A DNA stretch of 64,000 nucleotides from Modestobacter lapidis (GTDB taxonomy: Bacteria > Actinomycetota > Actinomycetes > Mycobacteriales > Geodermatophilaceae). The notes beneath the pieces are model-generated. The model saw only the letters and a list, made by a program, of their open reading frames with translations, did no database searches and had not been told where the DNA came from. Shown one piece after another: positions 8,725-17,163 of this stretch. The position numbers were made by a program, and so were the translations under genes. The number at the start of each line of letters is the position of its first letter. Position 1 is the first letter of the stretch. Location of the stretch: the NCBI GenBank assembly GCA_019779905.1, contig JABAKE010000002.1:248001-312000 (forward strand). The letters are read 5' to 3'.

Positions 8725-10152
8725 GTGCAGACCGACGCGCCCACCGTCGCACCGGCTGCGCGGCGCAGGCGTGGGGCGCAGCCGGCACACACCCTCCGGG
8801 GGCGGGCGACCCTGGCGTTCAGCGCCGTCACCGTGGTGCTGTCCGGCGTGCTCGCGGTCGCGGTGTGGGTCGCGGTCTCCCAGTACCTGCTCGCGCAGCG
8901 GGAGCGGGCGACGCTGGCCCAGGCCACCGACAACGCCGCGCAGGTGCAGCGGGCCCTCGGCTCGGAGGGCCTGACGGTTCCCCAGCTGCTCGCCCAGCTC
9001 CCGCACGAGACCGGCTCCGTCTCGTTGTACGTCGACGACGGCGAGTGGGTGACGACGTCGTTGCTCCTCGGCCGGGACGACCTCCCCGCCCCGCTCGCGG
9101 CAACCGTCCTGGACGGCACGCCCGCCCGGCAACGGATCGAGGTCCAGGGCCGGACGGCGATGGCGGTGGGCATCCCCCTCGACGGCCTGGACGAGGCGTA
9201 CTTCGAGGTCTTCCCCCTCGACGAGCTGGACAAGACCTACCGGGTCCTCGGCGCGGTGCTGACCATGGCGGTCGTCGGCCTGGTCCCGCTGTCCCTCGCG
9301 CTGGGCTGGTGGGTCACCGGGCCGACGTTGCGCCCGCTGCACCGCATCGCGGCCGCGGCCGAGGCGATCGCCGAAGGTGATCTCTCCGCTCGCATCGACC
9401 CGCGGGGCGATCCCTCCCTGGCCCCGATCGCCTCCTCGTTCAACCGCACCGCGGCCGCCCTGGAGGCACGGGTCCGGGCCGATGCGCGGTTCGCCGCCGA
9501 CGTCAGCCACGAGCTGCGCAGCCCGCTGACCGCGATGCTGGGCGCGCTGGACCTGGTCCACGGCGCCGGCCACCACCTGCCACCCGACGGGCAGGAGGGG
9601 CTGGCCCTGCTGCATGCGGAGATGTTGCGGTTCGAGCGCCTGGTCGCCGACCTGCTGGAGATCTCCCGCGCGGACGCCGGCAGCACCGATCTCGTCATCG
9701 AGGAGGTGCGGCTGGCTGCCCTGGTGCGGGAGGCGCTGAACAGGCGCACGCTGGGTGGGGCGACCGCACGGCTCGACGTCCACGAGGAGGCCGCCGAGGT
9801 CATCATCCACGCCGACAAGCGCCGGCTCGAACGAGTGCTGGGCAACCTTGTCGACAACGCCGACAAGCACGGTGGCGGGCTCACCGGGGTCACGGTCACC
9901 CGCGGGACGGACACCGTCTGCGTGCTGGTCGACGACGACGGCCCGGGTATCCCGGCACACGACCGGGCCCGGGTCTTCGAACGGTTCGCCCGGGGCGGCG
10001 GCAGCATCCGTACCCGCACCGAGGGGGCGGGCCTGGGCCTGGCCCTCGTTTCCCGGCACGTGCACGCCATGGGAGGAACCGTGACGGTGGGTGACAGCCC
10101 GACCGGAGGCGCCCGGTTCGTCGTCGAGCTGCCTGTGCACCCGGCGTCATGA
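8725..10152 (+). CDS. Sensor histidine kinase (HAMP-HisKA-HATPase)
   Basis: A 475-residue membrane kinase. It has a basic N-terminus, TM1 (SAVTVVLSGVLAVAVWVAV), an extracellular sensor loop, TM2, and a HAMP domain (GPTLRPLHRIAAAAEAIAEG). The phosphoacceptor H-box is FAADVSHELRSPLTAM, the N-box VLGNLVDNADKHGG, the G1 box DDDGPGIP and the G2 box GAGLGLALV. GTG 8725 is chosen for its GGAG six bases upstream; GTG 8686 would add 13 residues. The stop overlaps the next ATG, coupling it to a GerMN lipoprotein. No response regulator is adjacent; the nearest is at 15148. The arrangement recalls MtrB-LpqB. Confidence 0.9.
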   Translation: MQTDAPTVAPAARRRRGAQPAHTLRGRATLAFSAVTVVLSGVLAVAVWVAVSQYLLAQRERATLAQATDNAAQVQRALGSEGLTVPQLLAQLPHETGSVSLYVDDGEWVTTSLLLGRDDLPAPLAATVLDGTPARQRIEVQGRTAMAVGIPLDGLDEAYFEVFPLDELDKTYRVLGAVLTMAVVGLVPLSLALGWWVTGPTLRPLHRIAAAAEAIAEGDLSARIDPRGDPSLAPIASSFNRTAAALEARVRADARFAADVSHELRSPLTAMLGALDLVHGAGHHLPPDGQEGLALLHAEMLRFERLVADLLEISRADAGSTDLVIEEVRLAALVREALNRRTLGGATARLDVHEEAAEVIIHADKRRLERVLGNLVDNADKHGGGLTGVTVTRGTDTVCVLVDDDGPGIPAHDRARVFERFARGGGSIRTRTEGAGLGLALVSRHVHAMGGTVTVGDSPTGGARFVVELPVHPAS

Positions 10153-10823
10153 GGCCCGTGACCGGTGCGCTGCTGCGGGCCCTGGTGCTGGTGGTCGTCG
10201 TGCTGCTGGCCACGGGCTGCGGCGTCCAGGCACAGGACCGGCCGGAGCCGGTGGTCACCGCGGCCCCACCGTCGACCGACGCGAGCGGCGACAGCCGCCG
10301 CGACGGCCCACGGTTGACGCTGTACCTGGTGCGCGGCGCCGATCTGGCTCCGGTCGAGCGGCCCACCAGCAGGGTGACGGCGCAATCGGCGCTCGAACTG
10401 CTGGTGGAGGGGCCCACCCGTGCGGAGGCGCGCGACGGGGTTCGGACCGCGCTCGCCCCGGAAGTGGTCGGGGTCGAGCAGCAGCTCGCCGACGGTCTGA
10501 CCACCGTCTCGGTGAGCCGGGGGTTCACCGGCCTGGCCGGCGGCAACCAGCTGCTCGCCGTGGCCCAGGTCGTGTGGACGCTGACCGAGCTGCCCACGGT
10601 CACCACGGTCCGCTTCACCGTCGGCGGCACCCTGATCGAGGTGCCCACCGACGAGGGCCTGACCGACCGGGCGGTTGCCCGCGACGACTACCGGTCGGTG
10701 GCGCCGATCGAGGAGGCCCCGACCGGGCCGACCGCGACCGATCCGGCCCCGGCCGGGCCGACCGCGACGCCCGCCCCGGGGGGAGCCACCCCGACCGGCA
10801 GGTCCCCGGTGCCCGACCGCTGA
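10149..10823 (+). CDS. GerMN-domain lipoprotein
   Basis: A 224-residue lipoprotein with lipobox LLATGC, cysteine near residue 20. The central region (LTLYLVRGADLAPVERPT through TAQSALELLVEGPT and later TTVSVSRGFTGLAGG) fits a single GerMN/sporulation-type domain as in LpqB. The C-terminus is a Pro/Thr/Ala repeat-like tail. It overlaps the kinase stop as ATGA. In actinobacteria LpqB modulates the MtrB kinase from the outer membrane face, so by analogy this may be an accessory to the adjacent kinase; that role is inference. Confidence 0.82.
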   Translation: MRPVTGALLRALVLVVVVLLATGCGVQAQDRPEPVVTAAPPSTDASGDSRRDGPRLTLYLVRGADLAPVERPTSRVTAQSALELLVEGPTRAEARDGVRTALAPEVVGVEQQLADGLTTVSVSRGFTGLAGGNQLLAVAQVVWTLTELPTVTTVRFTVGGTLIEVPTDEGLTDRAVARDDYRSVAPIEEAPTGPTATDPAPAGPTATPAPGGATPTGRSPVPDR

Positions 10824-10851
10824 CCCGGAACGGCCTGCCCGCCCCTCCGGA

Positions 10852-12438
10852 TCACTCCTGGACGAGTACCTCGATGACCGGGTAGCCGGCGGCGCCGTCG
10901 GGGGCGACCGGGGTGCGCACGTCGGTCTGCACCTCCCCGGTCCCGTCGGTGGCCCGGGCGGCGATGGTGTGGCGGCCGGGGGTCGCCTCCCACGGCAGGT
11001 ACCACTGCCGCCAGCAGTCGACGTCCAGCGGCAGCGCCAGCTCGGCCACCGTCCACGGCCCGCCGTCGATGCTGACCTCCACCTGGTCGATCCCCCGCGT
11101 GGGGGCCCAGGCCACCCCGGCGATCGGCCGCCGGCCGGGGGCGACCACCCCACCGGGGCCGGGGACGTCGATGCGCGACTGCGTCTTGACCGGCCCCGCC
11201 TTGGCCCAGCCGCGGGGGATCCAGTAGCCGTCGACGTCCCATCCGGAGAGCTCGATGGCCGACAGCCACTTGGTCGCCGAGACGTAGCCGTAGAGGCCGG
11301 GGACGACCAGCCGCGCGGGGAAGCCGTGTTCGAGCGGAAGCGGCTCGCCGTTCATCGCGACCGCCACCAGCGCCTCCTCGAGGTCGAGCGCGGTCCGCGT
11401 CGGGAAGCCGGCGGTGAAGCCGTCGACGGAGCGCCCGACGAGCTGGGTGGCGCCCGGCTGGAGGCCGGCCCGGGCCAGCAGGTCCCGCAGCGGCACCCCC
11501 TGCCAGCGGGCGTTGCCCACGAGGTCACCGCCGACCTCGTTCGACACGCAGGCGAGGGTGATGTCCGCTTCGACCTGCGGCATCGCCATCAGTTCCGGGT
11601 AGGTCAGCGTGAACGGGCGGTCGACCAGACCGCGGATGCTCAGCTGCCACTCGTCGACGTCCACGGTCGGCACCCGTAGCGCGGTGTCGATCCGGTAGAA
11701 CTCCTCGTTCGGAATGAAGAGCGGGGTGAGGCCGGCGATCTCGAGATCGGCTCCGGCCGGGACCGGGCCGGCCGGTCGTACCGGCGCCGGCAGCCGGATC
11801 GCCGCCCGGAGGGCGCCGATCCGCTCGCGACCGGAGAGCAGGAAGCCGCCGATGCCGGCGAGCACGGCCAGTGCGGTGGTGCCCCCGGTGACGGCCAGGA
11901 AGCGCCGACGGTCGACGGGGGGCTCCGGCGGCGCGTCGGCCACCGACGCACCCGGAGCCCCGGGCGTGGCCAGGGCCAGCAGCCGGTGCAGGCAGGCAAT
12001 GCCCACGCCCGCCCCGACGAGGCCGACCGCGACCGTGACCGGCAGGGCGTTGCGGCCATCGGCCATCGCCGCGGCGACCCCGAGCGCGGCGAAGGCCGCG
12101 AACCCCACCGCGGCGAGCGCGAACCGGTGCCGGCCCAGGACGCCGAGGACCGCACCCAGCGCCGCCGCGACCACCAGGATCCCGGCGATGAGGACCGGTT
12201 TGTCGGCCTGGCCGAGAACCGCGATGGCGGCCCGTTCCAGCCAGCCGGGCACGCTGTCGACCACCAGGTCGCCGACGGCGATGACCAGGGACGGCGCCCG
12301 GTCGAGGAGCCCGGCCAGCAGTTCTGCCGCGCCCAGGGCGGCCGCCACCGCCGCGAGCCCGGCGAGCGCTGCTCGACCGCGGCCGGCCGATCCGGTCATC
12401 CCGGACCGGTCGGTCGTGCTCTGTTCCGCGTCAGTCAC
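10852..12438 (-). CDS. Molybdopterin-dependent oxidoreductase, sulfite oxidase family, membrane-anchored
   Basis: A 528-residue protein. The first about 170 residues hold several hydrophobic helices; a further hydrophobic segment follows RRRFLAVTGG, like a twin-arginine-type anchor. The rest is a sulfite oxidase-type Moco domain: FYRIDTALRVPTVDVDEW, then TLACVSNEVGGDLVGNARW containing the Moco-ligating cysteine, VPGLYGYVSATKWL, and a C-terminal Mo-Co dimerisation domain (VEVSIDGGPW). Actinobacteria commonly carry these fused membrane/Moco proteins with unknown oxyanion or sulfoxide substrates. No heme motif is seen. It converges on the GerMN lipoprotein gene. Confidence 0.88.
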   Translation of the reverse strand: MTDAEQSTTDRSGMTGSAGRGRAALAGLAAVAAALGAAELLAGLLDRAPSLVIAVGDLVVDSVPGWLERAAIAVLGQADKPVLIAGILVVAAALGAVLGVLGRHRFALAAVGFAAFAALGVAAAMADGRNALPVTVAVGLVGAGVGIACLHRLLALATPGAPGASVADAPPEPPVDRRRFLAVTGGTTALAVLAGIGGFLLSGRERIGALRAAIRLPAPVRPAGPVPAGADLEIAGLTPLFIPNEEFYRIDTALRVPTVDVDEWQLSIRGLVDRPFTLTYPELMAMPQVEADITLACVSNEVGGDLVGNARWQGVPLRDLLARAGLQPGATQLVGRSVDGFTAGFPTRTALDLEEALVAVAMNGEPLPLEHGFPARLVVPGLYGYVSATKWLSAIELSGWDVDGYWIPRGWAKAGPVKTQSRIDVPGPGGVVAPGRRPIAGVAWAPTRGIDQVEVSIDGGPWTVAELALPLDVDCWRQWYLPWEATPGRHTIAARATDGTGEVQTDVRTPVAPDGAAGYPVIEVLVQE

Positions 12439-12526
12439 AGGACCAGTGATCCCCGGGTGCCGGCGCGGAACACCCCTCGGTCACGACTCGACACGCGATC
12501 GTCATGGGTGGCCGCCCGGCTGCCGA

Positions 12527-13057
12527 TCACTCCTCGTCGAGCAGGTTGACGTCGGTCGCGGCGATGTAGGGGCCGTCCTGGAAGACGCCGAACTTCTCGT
12601 CGTAGAGGTCCACGCCGAGGTCCTCCTCCACCTCGAGGAGGATGAACGTCCCGACCTCACCGGTCACCTGGGCGGTGTACCCCGGGAGCAGGGTCACCCC
12701 GGCAGGCGTCGGCCGGGTCACCAGCGTGGCCTTGTCCCCTTCACCGATGACGAACGCCTGAGGGCTGAGCACCTCCACGATCGTGCCCCGGACGGTCACC
12801 GGCTCCCCCGTCACCGGGTCGTCGAAGAACGCGGCGGCGTCGTCGGAGTTGGGGGCGTTGGCGATGTCCTCCTCGCTGACGTCGTCCTCCCGCGGGTCGA
12901 CGTCGCCCTGGTCCTCGAGCCCCTCCTCGTTGACGTCGGCCAGCGTCGTGCCCTGGTTCGCGGAGTCGTCCCCGCAGGCGGCGAGCCCCAGGCTCAGCGA
13001 GACGGCGATGGTCGTTGCGCCCAGCACCCGGGTGGTGCGGGATCGGATGGCGCTCAT
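12527..13057 (-). CDS. Acidic lipoprotein, function unknown
   Basis: A 176-residue protein with signal peptide and lipobox (SLGLAACG). A long Asp/Glu-rich linker follows, then a small beta-rich domain beginning EPVTVRGTIVEVLSPQAFVI with the pattern of an OB-fold-like module, and the end YIAATDVNLLDEE. Its C-terminal half resembles the broken gene at 14547-14833 across the antiporter. The family is common beside transporters in actinobacteria but I cannot name it. Confidence 0.7.
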   Translation of the reverse strand: MSAIRSRTTRVLGATTIAVSLSLGLAACGDDSANQGTTLADVNEEGLEDQGDVDPREDDVSEEDIANAPNSDDAAAFFDDPVTGEPVTVRGTIVEVLSPQAFVIGEGDKATLVTRPTPAGVTLLPGYTAQVTGEVGTFILLEVEEDLGVDLYDEKFGVFQDGPYIAATDVNLLDEE

Positions 13058-13244
13058 GTGAACTCCTCAGGTCGAGGTGGATCGCGGGCCGCGGAGCGGC
13101 CGGCGGCAGGTCGCTGCGCTCCTGGGTTGCCCTGCCGACGGTCGCGGGTGGCCGCGGCGCGCCTGCTGTCACGCGACCGTCATCGGCGGCGGCGACAGCT
13201 GCGCGCTGCTTGTCGACTCCGTGACGAACCCGTGCGGCGCGGGA

Positions 13245-14483
13245 TCAGTGCCGCTGACCGTCCGGTGGCACCTCGTCCGCCGGCACGCCGGTCGGTTGCT
13301 GATCGGGTCCCGCCGGCGACCGCCGTGCCTCGGCACGGGCGAACGCGTGGGCGATCGGCACGTCGGTGGACGAATGGGCCAGGATCGAGGCGACGATCGC
13401 CAGGGCCACCAGGTGGAACATCTCGTCCGCGAGGGGGATCCCGGCCTCCAGGACCAGCAATCCGTAGACCACCGACGCGAAGCCCTTCGGCCCGAACCAT
13501 GCCGCGGCGGCGCGCTCCGGCCCGGGTAGGCCACTGCGCAGCAGGGCCAGACCGATCGCGACCGGGCGTGCCAGCAGCAGCGCCAGCAGGGCGAAGACGT
13601 ATCCGCTGAGCGGGATCTCCCCCAGGAAGGCCGGGGAGATCAACGCCCCGAACACCAGGATGGCCGCCAGCTTGAGCAGCTCGGTGACGAGCTCTCCGAA
13701 CTCGCTGAACGAGTGCTCGACCTTCGGGGCGAAGGTGGCGATCGTGATGCCGGCGGTGAACGCCGCGAGGAAGAGGTTGGCGTGCGTCAGCTCCGCGGCA
13801 GCGAGGACCATGAGCCCGATCGACAGGCCCCCCAGCGAGGCGTACAGCGGCGTGGAGGATGTGAGGCGACTGCGGATCAGCAGCACCGCGACCGCCGGGA
13901 CGACGAAGCCCAGGGCGACGCCCAGCGCGAGCTCGGTGGCGAGCTGGGTGTAGGCGATCTCGTCCCGGGCGAGGACCGACAGCAGCACCAGCACGACGGG
14001 CAACGCCAGCCCGTCGTTCAGGCCGCTTTCGACGTTGAGCAGCGAGCGGAGCCGGCCGGGCACCTCGGGGCGGCCCACGATCGCCGAGGCGAAAACGGGG
14101 TCGGTGGGCGCGAGAACCGCTCCGACCAACATCGATTCCGTCCACGGCAGTCCGGCGACGAAGTGCGCCAGGAGCGCGGTGATCCCGAAGGTCAGCGGCA
14201 TGCCGAGGATCAGGGCCCGGCCGGGCAGCCGCCAGGCAGCCCGGAGGTCGGCGGCGCCCAGCCGCATGCCGTCGGTGTAGAGGACCGAGAACAGCGCGAA
14301 CTCGGCCAGCCCGACGACGATCTGGTCGTCGGGCTGGAAGTCGAGCACCCCGGTGACGCCGTCGCCCAGCAGGAAGCCGGCGAGCAGGAACAGCACGGCG
14401 GTCGACAGGATCGTCCGGTGCGCCAGCCCGGACAGCAGCACCCCGCCGAACAGCAGGATGGCGAACGTCAGGAGGAGTTCCAC
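13245..14483 (-). CDS. CPA1-type sodium(potassium)/proton antiporter
   Basis: A 412-residue polytopic membrane protein with about 12 hydrophobic segments. It shows CPA1 signatures: GAVLAPTDPVFASAI and NVESGLNDGLALP, which contain the ion-binding acidic residues. A later FGPKGFASVVYGLLVLEAG is typical of NhaP-like antiporters. Such carriers exchange cytoplasmic Na+ or K+ for protons. The C-terminus is short and polar with no TrkA-C domain. It is flanked by related lipoprotein genes, one intact and one broken. Confidence 0.88.
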   Translation of the reverse strand: MELLLTFAILLFGGVLLSGLAHRTILSTAVLFLLAGFLLGDGVTGVLDFQPDDQIVVGLAEFALFSVLYTDGMRLGAADLRAAWRLPGRALILGMPLTFGITALLAHFVAGLPWTESMLVGAVLAPTDPVFASAIVGRPEVPGRLRSLLNVESGLNDGLALPVVLVLLSVLARDEIAYTQLATELALGVALGFVVPAVAVLLIRSRLTSSTPLYASLGGLSIGLMVLAAAELTHANLFLAAFTAGITIATFAPKVEHSFSEFGELVTELLKLAAILVFGALISPAFLGEIPLSGYVFALLALLLARPVAIGLALLRSGLPGPERAAAAWFGPKGFASVVYGLLVLEAGIPLADEMFHLVALAIVASILAHSSTDVPIAHAFARAEARRSPAGPDQQPTGVPADEVPPDGQRH

Positions 14484-14546
14484 GGCCGCCCCCTACCCAT
14501 CCGTTCGCGGTCATCCCCGCTCCGGGCGGCTGCCGGACGTCCCGGG

Positions 14547-14833
14547 CTACGGGGTCGTGACCGACGTGGCCGCGATCGCCGGGTCACCGTCGAAGTCCTC
14601 GAACTCGTTGTCGATGAGGTCCAGGTCCAGATCCTCCTGGAACCCGGCCACCTGGAACTCGGCGACCGTGCCGGCCACCGTCACCTCGTCGCCCTCCGCG
14701 AGGGCCGGGACGTCGGCGGCCACGACCAGGATCGGGTTCTCACCGATCTCCTCGCCCCCCACGGTGAACGCCGTGCCAGCGCGCCGGCGATGGCCAGCCC
14801 CGCCGAGCGACGCCGTGTGGTGGGCATCGGCAT
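14547..14833 (-). pseudogene. Frameshifted, internally deleted paralogue of the 12527 lipoprotein
   Basis: An ATG at 14833 opens a signal-peptide-like start (MPMPTTRRRSAGLAIAGALA), but this frame then continues as nonsense. From about 14780 a different frame encodes TAFTVGGEEIGENPILVV through FQEDLDLDLIDNEF and ends IAATSVTTP at a TAG. That second part aligns with the C-terminal domain of the lipoprotein at 12527-13057 (AFVIGEGDK, then LEVEEDLGVDLYDEKF and YIAATDVN). The lipobox and acidic linker are missing. The simplest reading is an internal deletion that also shifted the frame; a sequencing error alone would not remove the linker. Confidence 0.65.
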
Positions 14834-15147
14834 GTCGGATCCTCTCGTCCGGGCGGTCTCGGTGCAGCCGCTCGGTCCGGGGATGCCCTGCTCGGCCGCG
14901 TGGATCCGTGGTGGCGTGCTTCGACACGAGCTCGTCACGAGCGCGACGACCGGTCGGTCCGACATCGGAGGCCGAGCCGGCGTCCGCGGTCCCGGATTTC
15001 CGGGGAACCGGCCTGGTCGGGGACGCTCCGGAAGGACGCACCGCCACCGTGACGGCTCGGAGCAACCTGTCACGGGACCGTAAGCCGGCCGTGCGCACGG
15101 GGGCGGTGCGGAGGTTGAGGATGCCGGCGGCGGGGCACCATCCCGAC
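14834..15147 (+). other. Intergenic region upstream of response regulator
   Basis: About 310 bases between the broken lipoprotein gene and the rightward response regulator. No convincing gene, RNA or inverted repeat was recognised. An in-frame ATG at 15121 could extend the regulator by nine residues. Confidence 0.35.
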
Positions 15148-15825
15148 GTGGCCCGTTCCGTCTTGATCATCGAAGACGACGACGGCATCCGGCGGATCGT
15201 GTCGATGACCCTGCAGCGCGAAGGGCTGGAGGTCATCGAGGCCGCCTCGGGCGAGGAGGGGCTGCAGCGACTGGCCGAGCACCCCATCGACATCGTGCTG
15301 CTCGACCTCATGCTGCCCGGCCTCGACGGATTCGAGGTCTGCCGGGAGATCCGCCGCGTCTCCAGCACCCCGGTGATCATGGTCACCGCCCGGGCCGACA
15401 GCCACGACGTCGTCGCGGGCCTGGAAGCCGGCGCCGACGACTACATCACCAAGCCGTTCGTGGCCAAGGAGCTCTCCGCCCGCATCCGGGCCCTCGCCCG
15501 CCGCGCGGGGAACGCCGACCTCCGCACGCAGGTCGTCATCGGTGATCTCGAGATCGCCCCCGAGGACGGCATCGTCACCCGCAACGGCGAGATGGTGCCG
15601 CTCACCCGCACGGAGTTCAAGCTGCTCAGCGAACTGGCCGCCGGCCGCGGGCGGGTCTTCAGCCGGGAGGAACTGCTGGAGACCGTGTGGGGCTACGACT
15701 ACTTCGGTGATTCCCGCCTCGTCGACGTCCACGTCCGGCGGCTGCGCACGAAGGTGGAGGCCGACCCGTCCAATCCGACGATCATCATGACGGTGCGGGG
15801 CATGGGCTACCGGGTACCCGAGTGA
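15148..15825 (+). CDS. OmpR/PhoB-family response regulator
   Basis: A 225-residue two-domain regulator. The receiver has the acidic pocket IIEDDDG, phosphoacceptor aspartate in VLLDLMLPG, threonine in MVTARAD and lysine in YITKPF. The C-terminal winged helix ends with RRLRTKVEADP and TVRGMGYRV, typical of OmpR/PhoB DNA binding. GTG 15148 is chosen because ARSVLIIEDD then follows directly; ATG 15121 is an alternative. It stands alone without a kinase; the closest kinase is at 8725. Pairing of the two is possible but unproven. Confidence 0.9.
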   Translation: MARSVLIIEDDDGIRRIVSMTLQREGLEVIEAASGEEGLQRLAEHPIDIVLLDLMLPGLDGFEVCREIRRVSSTPVIMVTARADSHDVVAGLEAGADDYITKPFVAKELSARIRALARRAGNADLRTQVVIGDLEIAPEDGIVTRNGEMVPLTRTEFKLLSELAAGRGRVFSREELLETVWGYDYFGDSRLVDVHVRRLRTKVEADPSNPTIIMTVRGMGYRVPE

Positions 15826-15864
15826 GCCCACCGGCCCGGCGGCATCCCCGCGGGCCGGGCCGAG

Positions 15865-16296
15865 TCAGTCCTTCGGCCGCGACCAGTACTCGTTCATGAC
15901 CACCAGCGCCCGTTCCAGGGACATCTGGGACACCTCGGCCTCGGGGACGCCCGCCGTGTGAAGCAGCTGATTGACCAGGCCAGCCGGCAGCGCCGCGGCT
16001 GGTGCCTCGTTGACGCCGGTCTCGCGCACGGGGACCTGCTTGTTGGAGACGCACGCCCAGAACTCGGCCTCGGAGACTTCCAGCTGGTCGGTCAGAATGC
16101 GCTTCCAGAGCCCGGGCCCGTAGGTCTCGGTGTTCGGCGGCCGCGAGATGCGGGTCCGCAGGGTGCGCCCGCCTGGCAGCCCCAGCTCGTAGGTGACGTG
16201 GTGGGCGACGACTCCGCCGCGTGCGTTGCGGACCACAGCCCATCCCTCGACCTGGCAGAAGCGGTCATGGTCGCGGCGACTGCCGGCGCCGCTCAC
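15865..16296 (-). CDS. Putative toxin of a type II toxin-antitoxin pair
   Basis: A 143-residue protein starting at GTG 16296, overlapping the upstream gene's stop as GTGA. It contains HDRFCQVEGWAVVRNARGG, HHVTYELGLPGGRTLRTRIS and VSEAEFWACVSNKQVP. This matches my recollection of an actinobacterial family annotated as cytotoxic translational repressor of toxin-antitoxin systems; no catalytic residues can be assigned. Position downstream of and coupled to a likely antitoxin supports the role. The pair lies just outside the left island boundary. Confidence 0.65.
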   Translation of the reverse strand: MSGAGSRRDHDRFCQVEGWAVVRNARGGVVAHHVTYELGLPGGRTLRTRISRPPNTETYGPGLWKRILTDQLEVSEAEFWACVSNKQVPVRETGVNEAPAAALPAGLVNQLLHTAGVPEAEVSQMSLERALVVMNEYWSRPKD

Positions 16297-16745
16297 GCGT
16301 GGGCGGGTGCGCCGACCATGCCCGCCGGAGCATGATCGGTCAGCAGCCAATGACGCAGCTGCCCGTCGTCGGAAAGTTCGACCAGTTCCACCAGGCTGCG
16401 GTGCTGAGCGTGGTTGGGCGCGGCATGCAACCGCTCGTTCCAGTCGTCGGCGTACTCCCGGAGGGCCGCGATCAGATCGTCGACAGCGCGGTCGAAGGTG
16501 TCCGCGTCCCCGTGCGCCGGCAGGCCCGGGATGAATGCTGCCCATCCGCCGCCCTCAGCGACCACAACAGCCATCGAGGGAACCAGCCGGCGCAGCTGCG
16601 CCCCCAAGGCCTCGGCCGTCATGACCACGAACCGTTCCTTGTCGCGGGTGACCGTGGTGACCAGGCCCGCGCGCGCAGCGTCCAACACCAGGCGCAGATT
16701 GGTGCGTGCCGAGGTGAAGCTGTCGAAGTGTCGGACGGTCGTCAC
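16293..16745 (-). CDS. Putative antitoxin (Phd/YefM-like N-terminus)
   Basis: A 150-residue protein. GTG 16745 is chosen for an AGGAG seven bases upstream and the start TTVRHFDSFTSARTNLRLVL, which resembles the DNA-binding N-terminus of Phd/YefM-type antitoxins. The middle (AVVVAEGGGWAAFIPGLPAHG, then FDRAVDDLIAALREYADDW) is like HicB/antitoxin folds. It precedes and overlaps the toxin gene. A repeat operator lies about 100 bases upstream. An in-frame ATG 32 codons earlier is possible but has no good ribosome site. Confidence 0.62.
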   Translation of the reverse strand: MTTVRHFDSFTSARTNLRLVLDAARAGLVTTVTRDKERFVVMTAEALGAQLRRLVPSMAVVVAEGGGWAAFIPGLPAHGDADTFDRAVDDLIAALREYADDWNERLHAAPNHAQHRSLVELVELSDDGQLRHWLLTDHAPAGMVGAPAHA

Positions 16746-16845
16746 TGCAGGCTCCTGCCGAATCGTGTTCGTGATGCCCAATTCGTGGACGGGCGTTACT
16801 CGCTCACGCTGGTGTGCATGACGTTCGCGGATGCCCATCATGCAT

Positions 16846-16878
16846 AAGTACGTGAAGTACGTCAAGTACATCACGTAC
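16846..16878 (-). promoter_or_regulatory. Repeat operator over the toxin-antitoxin promoter
   Basis: Three 9-bp tandem repeats (AAGTACGTG, AAGTACGTC, AAGTACATC) run from 16846 to 16872. An outer perfect inverted repeat GTACGTGA/TCACGTAC spans 16848-16878. Read leftward, a TTGACG -35 lies inside the repeats with a CATGAT-like -10 seventeen bases on. This is the layout expected for autoregulation by the antitoxin complex. Confidence 0.6.
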
Positions 16879-17118
16879 GCGCTTGCTCGAGGCGGCACGC
16901 GCGCCGCGATGTCCATCGCCCGCAGGGCACCGTCTGGTGATGCCTACCGGATGCCGCTCTGCCCCCGCAGCGCCGCGATGGCACCCGTCCGAGGCGTCCT
17001 TGAGCGGGCCGCTCAGGCACAGAGACGGCTTGCGCGGCTGAGCGGCACCAGTGGCCACCACCGTGGCGCCAGAGACGACTCAGGCCGCCCTCCCGATGGA
17101 AGAACGGCCCGGTCGCGA
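16879..17118. other. Intergenic: tRNA-downstream sequence left of the island
   Basis: No gene is seen. Positions about 17071-17118 are a diverged copy of 38103-38149, the hairpin region following the intact tRNA-Ala at the other island end; here the stem is GGCCG/CGGCC at 17083-17109. It is the original chromosomal sequence 3' of the tRNA before integration. Confidence 0.55.
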
Positions 17119-17163
17119 GGGTGGAGCTGAGGGGACTCGAACCCCTGACCCCCACACTGCCAG
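17119..17163. repeat. Left attachment site (attL) of the tRNA-Ala island
   Basis: A 45-bp perfect direct repeat of 38150-38194, consisting of the 3' part of tRNA-Ala(GGC) on the minus strand: T-arm, acceptor 3' strand and part of the anticodon arm. The anticodon 5' side and D-arm are absent, so it is not a functional tRNA. The sequence diverges immediately after position 17163. Confidence 0.92.

Noticed and set aside
17119-17163. tRNA-Ala at the left junction
   Set aside because: Only the 3' part is present; D-arm and 5' acceptor strand are missing.
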